Shown here: piece after piece, positions 19,367 to 25,863 of the stretch | Numbering within the stretch: the first letter of the stretch is position 1 | Layout of the letters: the number at the start of each line of letters is the position of its first letter | IMG/VR virus record: IMGVR_UViG_3300028027_000213 | Location: 1-25,863 of that record | Reading direction: 5' to 3' (one strand) | Length of the DNA: 25,863 nt | DNA from: a virus | Notes under the pieces: generated by a model | Databases searched by the model: none | The model's input: only the letters and a program-made list of their open reading frames with translations | Told to the model about the DNA's origin: nothing | Program-made: the position numbers and the translations under genes

Positions 19367-21565
19367 TTAGAAAGTCATTTCGGTTGTGCGAATCTGCGCA
19401 ACAGTACGAATAGTCGTACTAGCCTGTCCAGTAAAGGTAACTCGTAATCCACCGTTAGTCGTATCGGCTGTAACTGCAATAGTCCAAGTTGCTGCGCCTG
19501 CATCACCGTGGGTAGACATTACTGTAACTCCAACAAGGGTAGTAGATGCAGCGTTAGCACCTCGTTTGATAACACCCTCAATAGTCCAGCCTTTAGTGTT
19601 ACCACCGCCAGTAACTCCTGATATAACCTCGCCACGGAAGAAGTAAGCAGAGTTATTAGGTAGTATTACTTGGTTTGTTGTTCCTGCGGCAGATGTATTG
19701 GAGCAAAGAGCAGTAGGTGTGGCGTCTGTGGTTTGAACCGCAAGAACTAATACTGCTGATTGAGAAACGCCACTAACAACCGCAATTGGATTTGAACTAG
19801 CTGGCAAAACTGCATTACCAACAATTGACCTTGCTGTTCCTGAATACCCTCCTAAAACAGATGCGCCATTTGCATTAGCTAAATTTCCAAATCCTCCTAA
19901 TACTGAACTAAATGCGCTTGAAGCTGTATTGCTGTTACCGCTACCTATAAACGATGATGAACCTGAAGCCGTGTTTCCTGTTGCTGGAATGCCTCCTGAA
20001 TTTAAACCGCCACCAACAACTACTGAGCCGTTTCCACTAGCCACATTCTTAAATCCACCACCAACAAAACTCCAATCCCCACTAGCCACATTCCTATTGG
20101 CCGCAGTACCAGCATCACCACCACCACCGATAAATGAATAACTACCTGTAGCTTGGTTATTACCACCGCCTACTACTACTCCATGAGGAGTAAAGAAAGA
20201 TAAAGTGCTTGTAGATGAACCTGATGCGGCTTGGGAAAGGGTAAGGCTTGTTCCTGATATGGCGGCTACATAGGTGTTATTAGCTATGCTTGTACCACTA
20301 ATAAATTGACCAACTTTAATGTTGGCATTACTTCCACTTAAAGTTACGGCAGTAGTAGCGTTCATTGTTCCTGACTGCGTGGTTACTGTTGAATTTGAAG
20401 TTGTAGAGTTTGTTTGCCCACCACCAACAAATCCGTAATAACCACTAGCAACATTACTTGCACCACCCACAGAACTTGAAAATAAACCACTAGCAGTATT
20501 AGCGTTTCCACCACCTACAAAAGAATCTTGTGCTGTTGAATTATTATTTCTACCACCAGCAATCGTTGTGCCGTTAGATGTAGATGCAGTATTGTTTGCA
20601 CCGCCACCAATTACAGAAAAACCGCTTGAAGCCACTTGTGTTGCGCTTGCCCTACTTGTCTGCCAATCAACAGCATTAGCACCCCTAGCATTACCACCTG
20701 CTGTAGTAGATGTAGTAGCTTGTGCTTGTAATGCGCCTGTTCCTGCTGGTTGTAGATATAGCGCACCATTAGACTGTAATCCAATCTCAGATACTCCTGA
20801 GAATGATAGAGTAGGAGTTCCGTAAACTGCGGTTGTGGTTGTGGGGATGTAGGTGTTAGCGGTTGAGCCAATCTCAATTTGAGAACCATACAAATAAATA
20901 GATTTACTTGTGCCAGAATAAGTAGAAATTGAGTCAGATTCAGCAAGACCAACAGCAAGACTATCAGAAGTAACCGCAGTAGTATAAGTTGCAATACACC
21001 TATACCAGCCATTTCCTGCATTAGAAATAGACGCTGTAATACCGCTATCTGTTGTTCCAACAGTACCAGTAGATAAATTAAAAACTACAGTTTTGTTAGA
21101 AGATGCCCACCTTAAATACAAATAACCAGCAGTATTATTTTTACCATAACAACTAAATGTATATGTAATTCCACTTACAGAAGTAAATACTTGTTGTATT
21201 TGATGCCTTGCTACTGTTGCATCATTGGTAATAATCCAAGCGTTAGAACCGCCATTAGGGTCTGTTGTTGCTACTGTTGTTGTAATAGTTGCAGATGTTG
21301 TTGCCCAAGGAGAAGTTGTTAAAGTGTTTGATTGCAGTATTAAATTCTGCCCCGTACCCCGTAACACTCCTGTCTCTCCTGAAAGGGTAGTAGCATTAAC
21401 AGTAGATGGGGTAGTAGCACCAATGGTAGTGCCATTGATTGTGCCGCCTGTGATGGCAGCAGATGTTTTCTCTACTTTATCTGTATTTAGGTTTGTAAAG
21501 TTAGCATCTACTTCCACATGAGTAAGCGGACTCCCTTTACCACTTCTAGTAACTATTGTTGACAT
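19367..21565 (-). CDS. Large tail fibre with CBM-like domain and YadA-head-like repeats, 732 aa
   Basis: Residues 1-30 (RSGKGSPLTHVEVDANFTNL) are a common virion-anchoring module. Residues about 70-245 resemble a carbohydrate-binding beta sandwich (NLILQSNTLTTSPWATTSA, TYTFSCYGKN, GWYRCIATYT, GSQIEIG). Residues about 316-578 hold about a dozen GGG-N-x-N-T-A-S-G repeats like the left-handed helix of YadA-type adhesin heads, interrupted at about 393-460 by a small beta domain (GTSIANNTYVAAISGTSLTL). The C-terminal 150 residues are a beta domain. It probably forms a trimeric adhesin-like fibre for host recognition. Confidence 0.9.
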   Translation of the reverse strand: MSTIVTRSGKGSPLTHVEVDANFTNLNTDKVEKTSAAITGGTINGTTIGATTPSTVNATTLSGETGVLRGTGQNLILQSNTLTTSPWATTSATITTTVATTDPNGGSNAWIITNDATVARHQIQQVFTSVSGITYTFSCYGKNNTAGYLYLRWASSNKTVVFNLSTGTVGTTDSGITASISNAGNGWYRCIATYTTAVTSDSLAVGLAESDSISTYSGTSKSIYLYGSQIEIGSTANTYIPTTTTAVYGTPTLSFSGVSEIGLQSNGALYLQPAGTGALQAQATTSTTAGGNARGANAVDWQTSRASATQVASSGFSVIGGGANNTASTSNGTTIAGGRNNNSTAQDSFVGGGNANTASGLFSSSVGGASNVASGYYGFVGGGQTNSTTSNSTVTTQSGTMNATTAVTLSGSNANIKVGQFISGTSIANNTYVAAISGTSLTLSQAASGSSTSTLSFFTPHGVVVGGGNNQATGSYSFIGGGGDAGTAANRNVASGDWSFVGGGFKNVASGNGSVVVGGGLNSGGIPATGNTASGSSSFIGSGNSNTASSAFSSVLGGFGNLANANGASVLGGYSGTARSIVGNAVLPASSNPIAVVSGVSQSAVLVLAVQTTDATPTALCSNTSAAGTTNQVILPNNSAYFFRGEVISGVTGGGNTKGWTIEGVIKRGANAASTTLVGVTVMSTHGDAGAATWTIAVTADTTNGGLRVTFTGQASTTIRTVAQIRTTEMTF
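19832..20620 (-). repeat. DNA encoding the YadA-like repeats, interrupted once
   Basis: In-frame degenerate repeats of about 14-17 codons with the core GGGxxNxASG, for example FVGGGNANTASG, SVGGASNVASG, FVGGGFKNVASG and FIGSGNSNTASS. On the plus strand CCACTAGCCACATT or close variants recur (near 20034, 20084 and 20437). A non-repeat insert of about 68 codons interrupts the array at roughly 20186-20389. The repetition would permit gain or loss of units by recombination. Confidence 0.75.
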
Positions 21566-21566
21566 A

Positions 21567-21953
21567 TTAGGCCAATGTTACAGAAACAGCACTAATAGCG
21601 AACTTAAACACATCGCCCGTGTCTATTACTTTGCTGGCTGTCAAAGCCCCATGATAAAGCAGGTTTCCGCTTGTAGAAGCGTCTAAGATTCCGAAATGGG
21701 TAATTGTTCCCCAGCTTGTAGTTGCTTGGTCAAACTCTACCGCAGCGCTATTGACTGATACGCCATTGCTAGGTGCGCCAAAAGTAATGGCTTTTCGGCT
21801 ATACGATCCACCAGTACATTCTGCGCCTGATCCAGCATCCGTAGGATCAGCAGTAAATAAGCCAACATAAACGGTGGCTGGTGATGAATAAGCCGTATTT
21901 CTAAGCGTAGCGTTAATTAAGGCATTTTCTAGGTAATTGGATAAAGCGGCCAT
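21567..21953 (-). CDS. Gp80-like structural protein, 128 aa
   Basis: Begins MAALSNYLENALINATLRNT, then SPATVYVGLFTADPTDAGSG at about residues 24-43, TGGSYSRKAITFGAPSNGVS, and GTITHFGILDASTSGNLLYH at about 82-101. This is the pattern of small tail or head-associated proteins often grouped as Gp80-like in actinophages and aquatic phages (LxNYLENxLLN, YVxLFTxDPTDxGSG, THFGIxDAxxxGNLLxHG). It lies between adaptor and fibre genes. A role in tail tip or fibre attachment is inferred from context. Confidence 0.75.
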   Translation of the reverse strand: MAALSNYLENALINATLRNTAYSSPATVYVGLFTADPTDAGSGAECTGGSYSRKAITFGAPSNGVSVNSAAVEFDQATTSWGTITHFGILDASTSGNLLYHGALTASKVIDTGDVFKFAISAVSVTLA

Positions 21954-21961
21954 AATCTGTC

Positions 21962-22582
21962 CTATCGTGAGGTAAGTTTCATTTGTAATGGAATACCCGA
22001 ATACTCACCGCCTTGGTCTGCATCGGAAATGTTTTTAATAGCTCTATCGTATAGAGTTGCCCAGGTATTAGACCTTGCATCGTTGATAAGGTAAGGCTCT
22101 GCCTCTATCAATGAGCCATACAGCAGGGCGTCGGGATAATTGGCTAGGAATACATTAGAGGCTGTTGTACTAGACAGCACAGTCGGCTTTGCATAGTACA
22201 GAATCTCTAGCGTATAAACTGTGTCAGGCTTTGGGGCAAACTGAAACTCTGAGGCAAGTACGGTATAAAAGACTGGTAAGCCAGACTCATCTGCCCTAGC
22301 ATCTCTTGTGAAGGCGCTAGGTGACAGATAGGTTACTGGCATCCGAGGGTTTCCCTGTACGAATAAGTCACGAATCTCTAAGAAGTCGGTAGGCAGGGCC
22401 ACTCGTGCATCTGCCGCAACTGTAGGCGCTGTAGCCGACTTTAGCATTAAGCGAGTACGCAACTCTCTTGCCAGGCGTGTTTCTGCAAAACGAATAAAGT
22501 CTGGAATTACTGAGGTTAAATCACTTCGCCCTAAGTAGCTTGCAACTGAAGCCTGCAAGTCCGTGTAGTTTGTATACGCCAT
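21962..22582 (-). CDS. SU10-type head-tail adaptor, 206 aa
   Basis: Begins MAYTNYTDLQASVASYLGRS, then VIPDFIRFAETRLARELRTR at about residues 25-44, ALPTDFLEIRDLFVQG at about 62-77, and FAPKPDTVYTLEILYYAKPT at about 115-134, with a helical end (LIEAEPYLINDARSNTWATL). This is the layout of adaptor proteins of SU10-like and other short-tailed phages (gp11/gp4-like), which sit under the portal and join the nozzle. Position among capsid genes fits. Confidence 0.85.
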   Translation of the reverse strand: MAYTNYTDLQASVASYLGRSDLTSVIPDFIRFAETRLARELRTRLMLKSATAPTVAADARVALPTDFLEIRDLFVQGNPRMPVTYLSPSAFTRDARADESGLPVFYTVLASEFQFAPKPDTVYTLEILYYAKPTVLSSTTASNVFLANYPDALLYGSLIEAEPYLINDARSNTWATLYDRAIKNISDADQGGEYSGIPLQMKLTSR

Positions 22583-22584
22583 AT

Positions 22585-23211
22585 TTAGTCCTTAATGTCA
22601 TCCCACCCATAGGTGTATGAACCGACATGGCCTATCTCCATAGATAAGTCATGGTCTACCCATGTTTCTATTCCTGCATCTTTTGCTTTTATACAAAAGT
22701 AAATATCTTCGCCTAACAACTTGCCTTTTGATAACTGCTCAAAGTAAAAATACGGTTGTGGAATATTTTTTAGGCATGAGGTCTTAATCAACATCACGCC
22801 ACATCCAATCGCATCTACCTTGCCAATTCCCTTTTTTTTATTGGAAAAGACTTCTAGCCAATCTACGCTGCCATCTTCGTTGATCTGAATATTCCTAGCT
22901 GTGGGCTTAGGCGGCATCATTCTAGTAGTAGCGTTTACGCCTATTATATCTTTGTTATGTGCTAAAAGGCGCTCTAATGTAGTCTTAGGAAAGCGCATAT
23001 CTGCATCTATAAACAGGATGTAGTCGCACTTTTCCTCTACTGCTGTACGCACCAAGCTATTGCGCTGGTCAAATATCAGCGTACCCTGCGAGGTATATAC
23101 ATTTAAATCTATATTCTTTTTGGAAGCCATATAGGCTGCCATCATTGTCAGGTCAAATGCGGTTGTAACCTCCATCTGCCCTCTTGCCGGAATACAGATA
23201 GCGACTCTCAT
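22585..23211 (-). CDS. GT-A fold glycosyltransferase (family 2-like), 208 aa
   Basis: MRVAICIPARGQMEVTTAFD is the first strand and nucleotide-binding loop; CDYILFIDADMRFPKTTLER at about residues 62-81 carries the D-x-D metal motif (D69, D71); GEDIYFCIKAKDAG at 167-180 carries the acidic catalytic pair of GT2 enzymes; IGHVG with H195 follows. The enzyme should transfer a sugar from a nucleotide sugar to an acceptor. It is encoded between the major capsid and adaptor genes and overlaps the previous one by 4 bp. Targets could be virion proteins, host surface glycans or phage DNA bases; the sequence does not tell. Confidence 0.85.
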   Translation of the reverse strand: MRVAICIPARGQMEVTTAFDLTMMAAYMASKKNIDLNVYTSQGTLIFDQRNSLVRTAVEEKCDYILFIDADMRFPKTTLERLLAHNKDIIGVNATTRMMPPKPTARNIQINEDGSVDWLEVFSNKKKGIGKVDAIGCGVMLIKTSCLKNIPQPYFYFEQLSKGKLLGEDIYFCIKAKDAGIETWVDHDLSMEIGHVGSYTYGWDDIKD

Positions 23212-23552
23212 ACATTGCCCCCACGAGTGCGGAATACCCTGTTATCGGGGTTATTTAGCCATTTAGCCATCGCTTTAGGATCAACAATATGATAGCCACG
23301 CATAATGCCTAGCTTGTTTAAATCTTCAATTACCAATGGCGGCAGTTCCGCTATCTTGTTTCTTGGGTCTAGCGGCTGATCGCCCCAGCCCGTCTTTTCA
23401 CTACGCTGATTAAACTGTTGTTTTGTATGTTCTACAAAAGCAGTCATATCCGTTTCTGAATGAATAATAAGGCCACCATCACCGTCGGCGTGGGCTGTCT
23501 TTATTATTCCATCAACACTACCTAAATTACCTCGTTTACCGAGATCAGACAT
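23208..23552 (-). CDS. Hypothetical head-region protein, 114 aa
   Basis: Begins MSDLGKRGNLGSVDGIIKTA, then GGLIIHSETDMTAFVEHTKQ (helical) and DPRNKIAELPPLVIEDLNKL, GIMRGYHIVDPKAMAKWLNN, ending RVFRTRGGNV. Mixed composition with no enzyme motif. Its AGGAG lies just after the hairpin that follows the capsid gene. Genes at this position are often minor head or head-completion proteins, but I do not recognise the family. Confidence 0.75.
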   Translation of the reverse strand: MSDLGKRGNLGSVDGIIKTAHADGDGGLIIHSETDMTAFVEHTKQQFNQRSEKTGWGDQPLDPRNKIAELPPLVIEDLNKLGIMRGYHIVDPKAMAKWLNNPDNRVFRTRGGNV

Positions 23553-23568
23553 TTATATCTCCTAGAAA

Positions 23569-23590
23569 GGGGGCGAGTTTCCCCGCCCCC
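23569..23590 (-). terminator. Strong GC hairpin after the capsid gene
   Basis: Arms GGGGGCG/CGCCCCC with an 8-nt loop, followed on the minus strand by TTTCT. The T-run is short, so this may be a partial terminator, or a hairpin protecting the 3' end of abundant capsid mRNA from nucleases. It lies between the capsid stop (23606-23608) and the AGGAG of the next gene. Confidence 0.6.
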
Positions 23591-23605
23591 TATTCTACAT
23601 TACTA

Positions 23606-24556
23606 CTAGGCGGTTAAGTCAAATGCACCACCGTGTGCTGCTTCATTGCGAACTTCTAGGGTCAATTCGGCCAAGATTTGTGTCTTGTCGCTATCGCCAG
23701 CTTTTGCGAGTTCATTCGTTTGGAATGGGCGCAGGTAAGCCAATGCGGCGTACTCAGGATCGAGTACGAGTGCATCACGGGTACGCATGAAACGGTTAGG
23801 AACGATCTGCAATACACCAAAGTCGGACTGATACAAGTCAGCGCCGGCTAGAATGGTTGCTTGACCGCTTGTTGGCACTTGATAACGCTGGGCAGCAAGA
23901 CCGGCAAAGCCTGAAACAACTTGCTTGAGAGCTGGGCTAACAAACAAAGCTGAAGGCGTACCGCCTGAAACGAACACTTTAGAGATTACATCTTTGAGGA
24001 TGGCTTCTGTGAAAGTGCGGGTTGTGCCGTCTGTACGGGTAGAAACACCGATAGTCGTAGGATCAACGCCAGTTACGGATGTACCGTTCTTGCTGGTGTT
24101 GGTCTTGATGTACGACAAGAGCGAACCCATCTTACGGGCTGTGGAGTTGCTTGAGCCTACTGCTTGACCTTGATTAGCGGTGATGATGGTTTCAATATCA
24201 CGCTTGATTTCAGCAGATGCCTTAGCCAACTGATAAGCCTTCTCAGACTTACGGCCAGCCTTGTCAACAGCTTCCAAAGTACCCGAAACCTGAATGGTTT
24301 TACCCACGATTTGTGTGTAGTTACCAATACGGGTTGTTGGGCTAAGGTCAGCAGCAGCAGCGTCTGCACCTTCTACCAATGCGTTGGCAGTAGTAGATGC
24401 TGCGAGGCTGTCAGTCTGCCACTCATGGTAAACACCAGTAGCTTTGGTCTTGCCAATCGATGACATGATTGGGGTGTCGGTTGGGGAAATGTTATAAATA
24501 ACATCGGAGAGATCTTCACGAGCGCCAATGGCCTCGTAGCGATTATAAATAGCCAT
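23606..24556 (-). CDS. Major capsid protein, SU10/DUF5309 type, 316 aa
   Basis: Begins MAIYNRYEAIGAREDLSDVI and continues YNISPTDTPIMSSIGKTKAT, WQTDSLAAST at about 46-55, then NYTQIVGKTIQVSGTLEAVD at about 79-98 and ASAEIKRDIETIITANQG at about 114-131. This is the start of SU10-type HK97-fold capsid proteins (EDLSDxIYNISPTDTPxxSxxGK...). Later blocks SALFVSPALKQVVSGFAG and FGVLQIVPNRFMRTRDALVL also fit. It forms the head shell. The codon pattern is cleaner (more G/C at third positions) than in neighbours, as expected for a highly expressed gene. AAAGGA precedes the ATG. Confidence 0.95.
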   Translation of the reverse strand: MAIYNRYEAIGAREDLSDVIYNISPTDTPIMSSIGKTKATGVYHEWQTDSLAASTTANALVEGADAAAADLSPTTRIGNYTQIVGKTIQVSGTLEAVDKAGRKSEKAYQLAKASAEIKRDIETIITANQGQAVGSSNSTARKMGSLLSYIKTNTSKNGTSVTGVDPTTIGVSTRTDGTTRTFTEAILKDVISKVFVSGGTPSALFVSPALKQVVSGFAGLAAQRYQVPTSGQATILAGADLYQSDFGVLQIVPNRFMRTRDALVLDPEYAALAYLRPFQTNELAKAGDSDKTQILAELTLEVRNEAAHGGAFDLTA

Positions 24557-24573
24557 GATTTAATTCCTTTAAA

Positions 24574-25548
24574 TTATAAAAATCGTTCAAATAACCTTGC
24601 AGCGTCTTTTTTATTGCCGGATTGGCGTAGACGCTCAAAGTCTTTCTTTTTTGCTTCTTGCTCGGAACTCTTAGGGTTAGATGTTCCTGGCTTCAATGTC
24701 TTTGGTGCTGACTGCACTTTCTTATGTGCGCCTGGCTTCCCAGCCACTAGCTTGTCATACATCATCGACTTATAGAGCGCTGACACAGCACGGCTATCGT
24801 AAACTTGGCTTAGTTCTTGATCCGTAAATCCAATAGACTTAGCATAAGACCGAATATCCCTACGGATTACCTCGGCTTTAGCATCATCCTTAAACTCAGG
24901 AATCATCTCAACTAGCTTTTGTTGCTCTTGCTGAATATGCGATTGCAATACTTGGGCCTGTTGTTGGGCTTGTTCTTGCTGTACTCGCTGGCGTTCAGCT
25001 TGGATAGCGCTAAGTTGCTTTTCCTTCTCACTACGCTCTGCTATGGCGATTGCATAGGCAATTGGGTCATTCTCTTTGAGTTCCGCTAAGTTCTCAGTTC
25101 CCTTTTGCTGTTCAAGCAACTGCTCAATAACTTGGAGTCGTTGTGCATAGGTATCACGCACCTTGGCTGTTTCCTCAATCTTACTGCGCTCTGCCTCTAT
25201 GGCCTTGCGCTGTTCCGCTAAAGATTGAGTCTTTTTCTGATAATCGGCAGTTCGACTGTATCCGTTCAAAAGTTCATCAAGGCTTACCTCCAGTTCCTCA
25301 CCGTTAGCTTTCACTCGGTATTTGGGAGATTCCTCTACTGCTTCTTCTTCGTATTCAGTTTCTTCCGCATTTAAATCCGATTGCTCGAACTCGCCCTCCT
25401 CCGCATACTCCTCAGATTCAGACTCTGCACGAATTTCTGGGTCAGCTTGCGCTTCCTCGTTTCGTGGTTCAAGAATAGACATAAATGCGTTAGCCGCACC
25501 GTTTACAGATGTATCTACACTCCCTGATGGGTTGGTGTTGTCGCTCAT
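24574..25548 (-). CDS. Capsid scaffolding protein, 324 aa
   Basis: Encoded directly before the major capsid gene. The N-terminal 75 residues are very acidic (EEYAEEGEFEQSDLNAEETE). Residues about 75-100 (PKYRVKANGEELEVSLDELL) form a small domain seen in these scaffolds. A long coiled coil follows at about 100-220 with many Q, E and A (QAERQRVQQEQAQQQAQVL). The C-terminal 45 residues are basic (KKKDFERLRQSGNKKDAARL), the usual capsid-binding end of scaffolds. It shapes the procapsid and leaves before maturation. Confidence 0.9.
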   Translation of the reverse strand: MSDNTNPSGSVDTSVNGAANAFMSILEPRNEEAQADPEIRAESESEEYAEEGEFEQSDLNAEETEYEEEAVEESPKYRVKANGEELEVSLDELLNGYSRTADYQKKTQSLAEQRKAIEAERSKIEETAKVRDTYAQRLQVIEQLLEQQKGTENLAELKENDPIAYAIAIAERSEKEKQLSAIQAERQRVQQEQAQQQAQVLQSHIQQEQQKLVEMIPEFKDDAKAEVIRRDIRSYAKSIGFTDQELSQVYDSRAVSALYKSMMYDKLVAGKPGAHKKVQSAPKTLKPGTSNPKSSEQEAKKKDFERLRQSGNKKDAARLFERFL

Positions 25549-25568
25549 GTTGTTTACCTTTTAGGTAG

Positions 25569-25799
25569 TTAAAAAAACCGTATACGCCTCTTATCAATTT
25601 CGCTTTGTTGCACGAGTGATTGTAATGACGCTTCAAATTCTTCGATTGCTCTCAGCTTTACTAAGGCTCGTTCTCTGCCTTCTACATCTTCTTCTGCTGA
25701 TCCAAATATGTAAGACTTGTACAAGTCCTTCTGAGCATTTACTAGCTCCATAAAGAACTCATCCATCAAGTAGTTGTTAGCTCTTTCCGCTTTGTTCAT
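25569..25799 (-). CDS. Hypothetical protein between portal and scaffold, 76 aa
   Basis: Starts ATG 25799, overlapping the TGA of the upstream gene as ATGA. The product is helical and charged: MNKAERANNYLMDEFFMELV, then KDLYKSYIFGSAEEDVEGRE and ALVKLRAIEEFEASLQSLVQ, ending KRRIRFF. Small acidic helical proteins at this position are common in portal-scaffold junctions of short-tailed phages; some are terminase- or portal-associated. Family unknown. Confidence 0.75.
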   Translation of the reverse strand: MNKAERANNYLMDEFFMELVNAQKDLYKSYIFGSAEEDVEGRERALVKLRAIEEFEASLQSLVQQSEIDKRRIRFF

Positions 25800-25863
25800 T
25801 GCATCCCTTTAGCTACCATCTCAGCCGTCTTTAACTGTGTTTCTGCTTGAAACTGTGCAGTCT
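25796..25863 (-). CDS. C-terminal end of a probable portal protein (partial)
   Basis: The minus-strand frame open from the right edge ends at TGA 25798-25796 and encodes TAQFQAETQLKTAEMVAKGM followed by Q. This Gln/Lys/Ala-rich helical tail is the type seen at the end of portal proteins of short-tailed phages, and the gene precedes the scaffold and capsid genes. Only 21 residues are visible, so the call rests on context. Overlaps the next gene by ATGA. Confidence 0.6.
   Translation of the reverse strand, partial: TAQFQAETQLKTAEMVAKGMQ

Noticed and set aside
1-25863. CRISPR array, tRNA genes, transposase or reverse transcriptase
   Set aside because: Looked for on both strands; no regularly spaced direct repeats, tRNA cloverleaf with T-loop, or such enzyme motifs were found.

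Overview
The window is part of the genome of a tailed double-stranded DNA bacteriophage, most likely short-tailed (podovirus-like). The right 19 kb is a compact leftward late region: portal end, scaffold, SU10-type major capsid, SU10-type adaptor, a nozzle-like beta-propeller, several fibres, large Ala/Gly/Gln-rich ejection-type proteins and a lysis cassette. No tail sheath, tape measure or long-tail genes are seen. Terminase, DNA polymerase and integrase are not in the window and would have to lie beyond its edges. The gene families, moderate GC and low-complexity fibre and ejection proteins resemble phages of aquatic Gram-negative bacteria such as freshwater Burkholderiales or SAR11-like hosts; that host guess is inference.

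Layout. (1) 1-1558, leftward: a tightly overlapping operon of five small genes (115, 71, 75, 38 and 79 aa), followed by a separate HNH endonuclease gene cut by the left edge. (2) 1559-2116: a 558-bp gene-free stretch with an AT-rich block full of short repeats, then a GC-richer, potentially structured block. (3) 2117-3355, control region: a PD-(D/E)XK-like protein gene (leftward), a second HNH endonuclease (rightward), and a 59-aa Cro/YdaS-like repressor (leftward) with its own promoter, facing a rightward early promoter. (4) 3356-6809, rightward early operon: many tiny overlapping genes around a recombination set of ERF annealing protein, YqaJ/lambda-type exonuclease and a small protein with an SSB-like acidic tip, ending with a second PD-(D/E)XK-like nuclease. 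(5) 25863-6806, leftward late operon: head, adaptor and nozzle, fibres, ejection proteins, more fibres, 3TM holin, GH108 muramidase.

How it may work. The repressor promoter, the rightward early promoter (about 3283-3312) and the promoter of the left operon (about 1566-1595) all carry TCTACA/TGTAGA half-sites. The two outward promoters share a 15-bp core and the same 18-bp spacing, so one small repressor probably co-regulates both arms in a lambda-like way, and the first left-arm transcript looks leaderless. ERF, exonuclease and the SSB-like protein would give a Red-like recombination pathway.

The most unusual observations are the shared leader of the two HNH genes (hairpin, a CTAACCA motif exactly 28 nt before each ATG), the proposed three-promoter operator circuit, and a run of genes under 60 codons, several joined by ATGA or TAATG overlaps. 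All family names were read by eye from translated sequence; no database search was possible.
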